7,734 bases of DNA from Gammaproteobacteria bacterium. GTDB taxonomy: Bacteria; Pseudomonadota; Gammaproteobacteria; Coxiellales; Coxiellaceae. This document shows, in pieces, positions 1 through 6,634 of this stretch; within the stretch, counting starts at the first letter, position 1; each line of letters opens with the position of its first letter. The stretch is taken from the NCBI GenBank assembly GCA_021774015.1, contig JAJFJO010000129.1:1-7734 (forward strand), in the 5' to 3' direction. A program made the translations under genes and the position numbers. Below the pieces are notes generated by a model. It was not told the DNA's origin. It saw only the letters and a program-made list of their open reading frames with translations, and ran no database searches.

Positions 1-3000
1 CTAAATACAATCCACTCATCTTTACTTGCAATAAATGTTGACTGAATAATCTCTGAAAAATTCACTCTAATTGTATTGAGATCAACTTCAGGAATTTCTC
101 CAACCAGTGCACTAGGTTGTGACGAAGAAGTTGTCTCTTCATCAAGCATTGAATTTATCAATCCCACACTACTACCCAGTGTCGTACTACCAAGATCTTT
201 TCTAGATCTTGGGATGACAAATAAACGATTCCGACGCTTGATTTCAGGCGGCAATAAGCTTAATCGCTCAGATGATATACGCTTATTCACCGGTGGATTA
301 GCTTTTTTATAGGCAGCAATACTATCTAAGAAATGCTGGTTGGCAGTAGGTTTATTCAAATAAGCTTCGACACAACCCAGCAAATATAAATCCACAAATT
401 GAGACTCAGGTGGCACAATATCATCTGGCTGACCTCTTTTACTTAAAACAAGTACTTTGAATTGGTTATATGCGATGTCAAGCCTGCTATCAATTTGACT
501 GATATCTACCGCAGAAGATGATTGAGCATTTTCATTCATCTTCATTTTTTGCCTTTGTAAGCATAAAAATGCCAAATAGCACCCATAGATCGCAGCATCG
601 ATATAGAAATGATTACCCATAAAATCTAGCACTGCTTTAAGGCTGGGGTCCAGCAATATTCGCTCCATACGACTGTATACTAAAAGCTGCTGGTTTGATT
701 TAAATTGTTCAATTTTCCTGTCATCAGAAAACAATAAGGCAATAACATCTTCATCATCACCATAAGCAAATAAACACTGAGCGTATAAAATTAAATTAAG
801 ATTAGAGTTGCTTTCTTCAGATAATGATGCAAACAACTCTCTACTGCGAGTATAGTAATCTCTTGATGTTACGGGATGAGCCCTGTGATCCTTCAGTGCT
901 TGCAACATATAACAGTTAGCTAAATTCGCCAGCTGTATATGTTTTAATCTACCCATAATCTTTAGTGTAAATGGAATTGCCTCAAAAGCTGATTTTGTCA
1001 CCTCAACAAAATCAGCTAACTGAGTTGGTAAAATTTCAATGCAATAAATCAAGTTGAGTAAAATTTTCCGCTCATCTTTAGGCACTTCAAGGCTATCATC
1101 TTGTTTGCCAGCACGATCAGGTTGTTCATGGCACCTGCCCCAGCATAGAACCAACCCTTTTTCATACTCCTCAAGCAAGGATAGAGCTTGCTCAAACTGA
1201 TCCATTAGCAGATGCAAAGTAATCAATGGTGATAATGTATTCAGTAATTTAAATGGGTCTTTATTATCAATATCATCACGACGCTTCTCTAAATCTAAAA
1301 TCAAATCATTCAAGTTATTTTTTATTCTAACTTCTAAGCCAAATAACACACGTCCTTCTTTCTTGAAAGCTTGATCATAGACCGTCAGTTGGCCTCGCAA
1401 ATCTTCTGTACTCATTAATTGTATAAAATTATGTTCTGAAGAAGATAGACGTCTTACCATTTGACTCAATAAATCATTACCCTCTGATAATTCAAATTTC
1501 GCAAGCTTATCAAGCACTCCTTCAAGCGTGGCGGTTGATGAAAATTTGTATGTGATGTGGGCTTTTAAAGAATAAATCTCTGGTTTCTTTAAGTCTAGGA
1601 TATGACAGCTCTTAAAATATTGCTTTGCTTTCTCTAAATAGAATAGTGCACTATCAGGTTTTTCTTTTAAGTAACATACTTTAGCTGCCAATAAATATAT
1701 ATCTGCCTTACGAATAATATAATTTGTGTCTGGTTGGCTATCATAATGTGCAATTAACTTATCTAATAACTCCATAATTGGCAGGAAATTTGTACTGGGT
1801 ATTTTCGATTTTTCTACAAAAGGGATATGCTTTTGCAGCTCACCATTAAGATATTGAGTTAATGCCAAATAGTACAGACCGTGAAAATAATCTGGATGTG
1901 ACTGCCAGTTAAATTTCTCAAATAGCACCATCAGTGTTGAAAAGGCCTGGTAGGCCTTTGTAACTGAGGTTTGCGATATCCGCACATAAGCATCAACAAA
2001 TCCATAGCGCCCAAGTAATGGGTTTTGAGTATTGGATAAATCACTCTTCGTATCAAAAAATTGCCTGGCAAATTCTGTCGCTTTCAACGTATATAAACCG
2101 GCTGTATTCGTCAACCCTAAAAATAAACAAAGTTTGCTTAACCTAAAAGCAAGTTCTGCCAATTCCAGAGAATCAATATAGCTATCATTTTTCTCTAATG
2201 TAAATTGCGAAAGACTATCTAACCAATCATACATTTCATCTTGTGGATCTGAAACTTTATTGCGAAAAACTTTGCACACCATATCATTAAATTGTAACAT
2301 TAAATGTTCCAGTGCTTCACCGGACAATCCCGTTGAATCTGTTTGATCCTTAAGGCAAAAAGAGAGTTGATCCTCGGCAGCACCAAAATCACCTCTATGT
2401 ATTGCCATGTAAGCTAATTTATTTCTAGCTCGCAAACTCCAAATGGATTGCCTCGTTCCTGCCGCATCTACAACAGATTGATAAAGGGTCTCAGCAGAAT
2501 TGTTGTCACCTTTTAATTCAACAACAAAAGCAAGGTAATAACGATACTTTGAAATATTATGTATAAGAGTAAGGTTTTCTTGGGTATATTGTCGATATTC
2601 TAGCAGTGTAATAATTCTGCGCAAACTAAGTGCTGATTTATCAAGATCGATAGTTGTTTGCATATTCACTCTAGCTTGTAACTGATAAAAAGCAAAGTAA
2701 ATGATATTGGTTGCTTGCTGTGGCTTATCAGATAGCTGGTAATGCCGACCAATAATGTCTTCAATCTTGTTAAGATTAAAACTGGGTTTATTTATTGAAT
2801 GAATTAAGGTGCCAAGATATAAAGTCAATGTTTTTGCATATTCAATATGTTCTTTACCATGCAACATCTCAATCAGTTTTAAAGCAATTTCATAATAGTG
2901 CCTAGATTTATCAAGTAACTCAGAGTCCATTTGCAACACAGAACAAAAATATGCAAAGCGGATATACGCTTTGACAAGTAATACATGGCCAGAATATCGA

Positions 3001-6000
3001 TCCACCATGTCTTGCAATATACCCTCTAAATTTTTTAGTAGTTCATGATTCGTATTTAGCTTGCCAGTTGCTTCGTGCTCAGTAATCATCTTTTCAATTG
3101 CAATATAACTATATAAGGCACTAGGATTTGGTGCTATTTTAGCAGCAAGTTGATACTGCTCAGAAGCCGAGCTGTAGTCAAAGCAACTCCGATAATATTT
3201 TGCGAATCGAATATAATTTAACAAGCGCTGCTCAAGTGCATGGACACCACTACTCTGTGAGTAATATTTTTCTGCCAACTGAAAGTAATTTTGCGCTTTA
3301 GATAATACGTTATATTTACAAAGAATTTTACCTTGTAGACTCTTCATATAAGCATGTTCTACGCTAAAGACATTATTTTCTTTTGCAGGTTGGGCACTGG
3401 ATTGAGCAACAACTAGGTGACGTTCAAATTGCTCATAAAGTGTATTTGCATAATCAATATTTAGATCATAATAGCAATAATACTCCATGAGCTGAATATA
3501 TTTATTGGTAAATGCAGATGCATCAGGTAATGTTGAAGGTGCTTGCGTATGGCTTGCGATATAATGTTGTGATACTTGAAAAAAACCATCTGCTTTCTTT
3601 CGTGAATCTTGATAAGTAGTGCTATCTAATAATACAAAGTTAAATTGTGACTGCAATACTTCATACGCAGATTTACTTAATTGCAAATAATTTTCAGAAG
3701 ATTGTAATTTCTTTTGCAAATAATCAACAAAGCCTGGATTGCATGCAAACGAAACCGATGAATCAGCCACATTAACAACAATAAAAAAGGCACCTGCCAA
3801 GTATCGAATAAACTCAGACTCAGCGGTGATGGGTAATCCAGCTATAACTGATAGTTGCTCTAGTGAAATTGGTTTTTGGCATATTAGTGCGCATTGGAGT
3901 ATTAAATCAGGGTAATCCTTTTGTAACTGACCATAGTGTTTCTCATGTTCAGCTTTTGCTCCCTTTATTCTCGCAATATTTTTATTTTCAAAAGTGAATT
4001 TTTGATCAGAAACCCAACTTGCAACTCGTTTTTTTTGATCAGAAAACCAATTTGCAACTCGTTTTTTTAGATACGCATATACTTCTTGATTAGGAATGAT
4101 CAGTGGTGTTATCTTAGCATCACTCATTACCAGCCCTTTGTAATCAATAGTCAAATAACCACTCATAGCTAATAAAATCAAGAGCCTCTGTAGGTGCTGC
4201 TCTGGGGGGATTTCAGATGAAATAAAATCTTCAAGTACAATTTTCTCTTCAAACTCAACCGAATAGGAACGATTTTGCAGTAAATTTAAGAATGCGCTGC
4301 GTGCCTCGGTTGCATTACGGCTGTTATGAATCAACTTCTGTATGATATCAGTGTTACTAGAACCTGTGTCTATCCAATACGCTTCTCTCATCGGCAGCTT
4401 TGTTTGTAAATCGTTTGCGTACTGTAAAACACTCAGAGGGGAAAATAGCACATTAGCAGCAACCTTCCCAATTTGATAACCCCCAAAATTAGAAATAAAA
4501 GCCTCCGACAAGAGCTCCGGGGGGAAATTATCACCGATCTCCTTTGGTGTAAACCCGAAATCATCTGCATAACGCTTATCTGAATCAATACTATAAACCG
4601 CCAAATTATTGATATCGGAAAACAGCCCTATTTTAGCAACATGTAAAATCCCTGTTAATACTGCATTAGATACATGCGGGTTATCTTTTAAAGCTCTGCC
4701 AAGAAAATTAGTAATAAAGTGGGTTAATTTCATATAATATTGACCCACATATCCATACTGCAAGGGTGTATCATATTCATCAATTAAAAGATAACACGGT
4801 TTGCGATACACTACGTGTAGGTATTCTGTTAACAGATACAAGGATTGGCTTAACTCAAAAACTGATAGTTGCTCAGTATGATCAATCATATTTTTAAACG
4901 CAGTATTTTTATCAGAGAGTAATTTATGCCCTGGGATTTCATGCTCAAGATACAGTGCTCTCATAATAATTTTTATTTCTTGGGTGACTGCAATAAAATC
5001 CTCACCCTTGACTGTTCGCAAGTTCAAATACACTACTGGGTATTTGCCTTGGTGCTTCATACTGGGTTTATCACTCATAATTGCAAGTGGGCGATAACGC
5101 CCATTAAACAAATCACTAGTTGGCACGCCAGCCACATGCGGTGCAAAAAAGTAACGCAGTAATGATAAATTAAGCGATTTCCCAAATCGCCTTGGTCGTA
5201 AAATCACCTTCCCAAACTCTTGATCCTTCAATAGCCTTTGAATAAATAGAGTTTTATCTACATACAAATATTCCCCACGAATAATTTGTGCAAAATCACT
5301 GATGCCATTAGGCAGTGCAGTATAGCGAATTTGAACTGCTGTTTCTGCTGAAGGTGGTATTTCAAAAGGGATAGGGTTTCCACTAATAGCTGCAAGAAGA
5401 AAATCCTTATAGTGCAGTAATTTTACTTTTAACAATGACACATCAACAGATTGATTATTCTCAACGTCTAAGAAGGTCTCATCTATTACTTTAACTATGC
5501 GCTTATCACAAGAATCTGTTGTTTTATAAAACATCATCAAGCCTGTAAGCTGTACCTGCAGGTTACCAATATGCAATGCTGCAGATACAATTTGCTGTAA
5601 TGTTTCAAATTTACGTATTTCCTCATCAATTCGCGCTAACTCACTTTTTAGTAAAACATCATCTAAATCTTGTTGTAAGGCGGCTTTTTTCGCAGCTTTT
5701 ACTCTAAGCAATGCATCATCAGCTACTTGTAACGCAGTTTTTCCATGGTAAGGCGACCCCGATAAATTTAATGTATTTGCTAAATTAATATCAGTCTTTA
5801 ACAAATATTGCACTACCTCTTCAGAACCGCTTGAAATAGCTTCACATAAACTCTGAAATAAAAAATGTGGGGCTAATTCAGTAGCACTATCATCAGCTAA
5901 GTGCTGCCCACGATTAGTACGCACATATTCAACCAGCACCCTCATACAGTCAATTCTGTTATACTTTGCTGCATAACTCAACACATCCATATTATCAAGG

Positions 6001-6599
6001 ACAGTATTTTCAGCCAACAATATTGGAGCATCAGTAATTAATTTCAATAAAGTTTGCAATACTTCAGCATTATTTTGTAGTACCGCTAAATGTAAAACAT
6101 TTCCGTATCCTTCGATTCTCAATGACAGTGAACGCTTCTGCAATGAAACAAGCTCAGCAACAGTAATTGAATCACCAGAAAGGATTGCAAAATGCAATGG
6201 CGTTAGGGTTAAAGATGTAGGATGCTCCAATGCGCCATCTGTATCTACATCTATCTCCACCGCACTGTTTAATAGCTTATTTGCCTCAAACAACTGAATT
6301 AAGTCAGATCTACCATGCAGCATAGCCACATGTACTGCTTGCATCTTTGCTTTATTCTTCAGTAAGTGCTGTGCATTCAGATCAATAAAACTTTCCATTA
6401 CTGCAACACTGCCAAAAGCGGCAGCATGATGTACTAAACAATTCCCTTGATTATCAAATTTTGCCTGTGTAGCGGCATCAAGTCGCATTAAATCTTCTAA
6501 CATAGAGTCTTCTGAGGAACGAAGCTTTTGGGCTAAATTATTTAATTTGACATCATCAAAATTTATTAGTTTTAAAGGTATCTTTTCTATCAGTAACAT
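1..6599 (-). CDS. Giant ankyrin / AAA-ATPase-like / TPR protein, STAND-like (3' end beyond window)
   Basis: The frame is open from the ATG at 6597-6599 to the window edge (2199 codons plus two bases), so the C-terminus is missing. The start is the first ATG after an in-frame TGA (6666-6668) and has AAGAGG nine bases upstream. Residues ~50-297 hold about seven degenerate ankyrin repeats (GNCLVHHAA, TPLHFAI, GNVLHLAV). A charged helical linker follows (298-340). Residues ~427-845 are an AAA-ATPase_like core: LPNGISDF (429-436), YLYVDKT, Walker A-like RPRRFGKS (468-475), Walker B LLIDEYD (604-610), TGILHVAK and FSDINN. The family's usual PD-(D/E)XK nuclease domain is absent. In its place are a winged-helix-like stretch (~881-965) and a helical solenoid (~970-2105) with TPR-like units near 1099, 1140, 1228, 1364, 1395, 1635 and 1797. 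No signal peptide or membrane segment is evident, so it is probably cytosolic or secreted by a specialised system. NTP binding is well supported. The biological role (STAND-type sensor or host-interaction protein) is inference. Confidence 0.9.
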   Translation of the reverse strand, partial: MLLIEKIPLKLINFDDVKLNNLAQKLRSSEDSMLEDLMRLDAATQAKFDNQGNCLVHHAAAFGSVAVMESFIDLNAQHLLKNKAKMQAVHVAMLHGRSDLIQLFEANKLLNSAVEIDVDTDGALEHPTSLTLTPLHFAILSGDSITVAELVSLQKRSLSLRIEGYGNVLHLAVLQNNAEVLQTLLKLITDAPILLAENTVLDNMDVLSYAAKYNRIDCMRVLVEYVRTNRGQHLADDSATELAPHFLFQSLCEAISSGSEEVVQYLLKTDINLANTLNLSGSPYHGKTALQVADDALLRVKAAKKAALQQDLDDVLLKSELARIDEEIRKFETLQQIVSAALHIGNLQVQLTGLMMFYKTTDSCDKRIVKVIDETFLDVENNQSVDVSLLKVKLLHYKDFLLAAISGNPIPFEIPPSAETAVQIRYTALPNGISDFAQIIRGEYLYVDKTLFIQRLLKDQEFGKVILRPRRFGKSLNLSLLRYFFAPHVAGVPTSDLFNGRYRPLAIMSDKPSMKHQGKYPVVYLNLRTVKGEDFIAVTQEIKIIMRALYLEHEIPGHKLLSDKNTAFKNMIDHTEQLSVFELSQSLYLLTEYLHVVYRKPCYLLIDEYDTPLQYGYVGQYYMKLTHFITNFLGRALKDNPHVSNAVLTGILHVAKIGLFSDINNLAVYSIDSDKRYADDFGFTPKEIGDNFPPELLSEAFISNFGGYQIGKVAANVLFSPLSVLQYANDLQTKLPMREAYWIDTGSSNTDIIQKLIHNSRNATEARSAFLNLLQNRSYSVEFEEKIVLEDFISSEIPPEQHLQRLLILLAMSGYLTIDYKGLVMSDAKITPLIIPNQEVYAYLKKRVANWFSDQKKRVASWVSDQKFTFENKNIARIKGAKAEHEKHYGQLQKDYPDLILQCALICQKPISLEQLSVIAGLPITAESEFIRYLAGAFFIVVNVADSSVSFACNPGFVDYLQKKLQSSENYLQLSKSAYEVLQSQFNFVLLDSTTYQDSRKKADGFFQVSQHYIASHTQAPSTLPDASAFTNKYIQLMEYYCYYDLNIDYANTLYEQFERHLVVAQSSAQPAKENNVFSVEHAYMKSLQGKILCKYNVLSKAQNYFQLAEKYYSQSSGVHALEQRLLNYIRFAKYYRSCFDYSSASEQYQLAAKIAPNPSALYSYIAIEKMITEHEATGKLNTNHELLKNLEGILQDMVDRYSGHVLLVKAYIRFAYFCSVLQMDSELLDKSRHYYEIALKLIEMLHGKEHIEYAKTLTLYLGTLIHSINKPSFNLNKIEDIIGRHYQLSDKPQQATNIIYFAFYQLQARVNMQTTIDLDKSALSLRRIITLLEYRQYTQENLTLIHNISKYRYYLAFVVELKGDNNSAETLYQSVVDAAGTRQSIWSLRARNKLAYMAIHRGDFGAAEDQLSFCLKDQTDSTGLSGEALEHLMLQFNDMVCKVFRNKVSDPQDEMYDWLDSLSQFTLEKNDSYIDSLELAELAFRLSKLCLFLGLTNTAGLYTLKATEFARQFFDTKSDLSNTQNPLLGRYGFVDAYVRISQTSVTKAYQAFSTLMVLFEKFNWQSHPDYFHGLYYLALTQYLNGELQKHIPFVEKSKIPSTNFLPIMELLDKLIAHYDSQPDTNYIIRKADIYLLAAKVCYLKEKPDSALFYLEKAKQYFKSCHILDLKKPEIYSLKAHITYKFSSTATLEGVLDKLAKFELSEGNDLLSQMVRRLSSSEHNFIQLMSTEDLRGQLTVYDQAFKKEGRVLFGLEVRIKNNLNDLILDLEKRRDDIDNKDPFKLLNTLSPLITLHLLMDQFEQALSLLEEYEKGLVLCWGRCHEQPDRAGKQDDSLEVPKDERKILLNLIYCIEILPTQLADFVEVTKSAFEAIPFTLKIMGRLKHIQLANLANCYMLQALKDHRAHPVTSRDYYTRSRELFASLSEESNSNLNLILYAQCLFAYGDDEDVIALLFSDDRKIEQFKSNQQLLVYSRMERILLDPSLKAVLDFMGNHFYIDAAIYGCYLAFLCLQRQKMKMNENAQSSSAVDISQIDSRLDIAYNQFKVLVLSKRGQPDDIVPPESQFVDLYLLGCVEAYLNKPTANQHFLDSIAAYKKANPPVNKRISSERLSLLPPEIKRRNRLFVIPRSRKDLGSTTLGSSVGLINSMLDEETTSSSQPSALVGEIPEVDLNTIRVNFSEIIQSTFIASKDEWIVF
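190..212. repeat. Perfect inverted repeat, 9-bp arms, 5-base loop
   Basis: CCAAGATCT (190-198) and AGATCTTGG (204-212) are perfectly complementary around a 5-base loop. The repeat lies inside the giant gene, at residues ~2130-2137, where the helical solenoid passes into the Ser/Thr-rich linker. No T-run follows on either strand, so it is not a standard terminator. It may be a chance result of codon choice or a small mRNA hairpin. Confidence 0.6.
3999..4064 (-). repeat. 33-bp in-frame tandem duplication (two copies)
   Basis: Two adjacent 33-base units (3999-4031 and 4032-4064) differ at two bases (4013/4046 and 4018/4051). They encode KKRVANWFSDQ and KKRVASWVSDQ, residues 845-866 of the giant protein. 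Both base differences change an amino acid (N/S and F/V). The duplication lies exactly at the junction between the ATPase core and the winged-helix-like segment, lengthening a basic, Trp-containing linker by 11 residues. It looks like a recent slippage or duplication event. Confidence 0.9.
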
Positions 6600-6607
6600 T
6601 TGTATAT

Positions 6608-6614
6608 ACCTCTT
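6608..6614 (-). promoter_or_regulatory. Ribosome binding site of the giant gene
   Basis: On the minus strand AAGAGGT lies in the 35-base gap between the two genes, with AAGAGG ending nine bases before the ATG. It supports that ATG over an in-frame GTG at 6633-6635, which would sit on the stop codon of the upstream gene. The rest of the gap (6600-6634) is AT-rich and shows no hairpin or T-run, so it offers no terminator. This is consistent with both genes being on one transcript. Confidence 0.7.
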
Positions 6615-6634
6615 AAATATACTACTTATTTGCA

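Noticed and set aside
190..212. Inverted repeat as a transcription terminator
   Set aside because: It lies inside an open coding frame and no T-run follows the stem on either strand.
76..312. Plus-strand 78-codon open frame
   Set aside because: It lies fully inside the giant minus-strand gene, has no recognisable domain, and is a shadow frame.
4926..5162. Plus-strand 78-codon open frame
   Set aside because: It lies opposite the ATPase core just after Walker A, which is clearly coding on the minus strand. No family features and no convincing ribosome binding site were seen.
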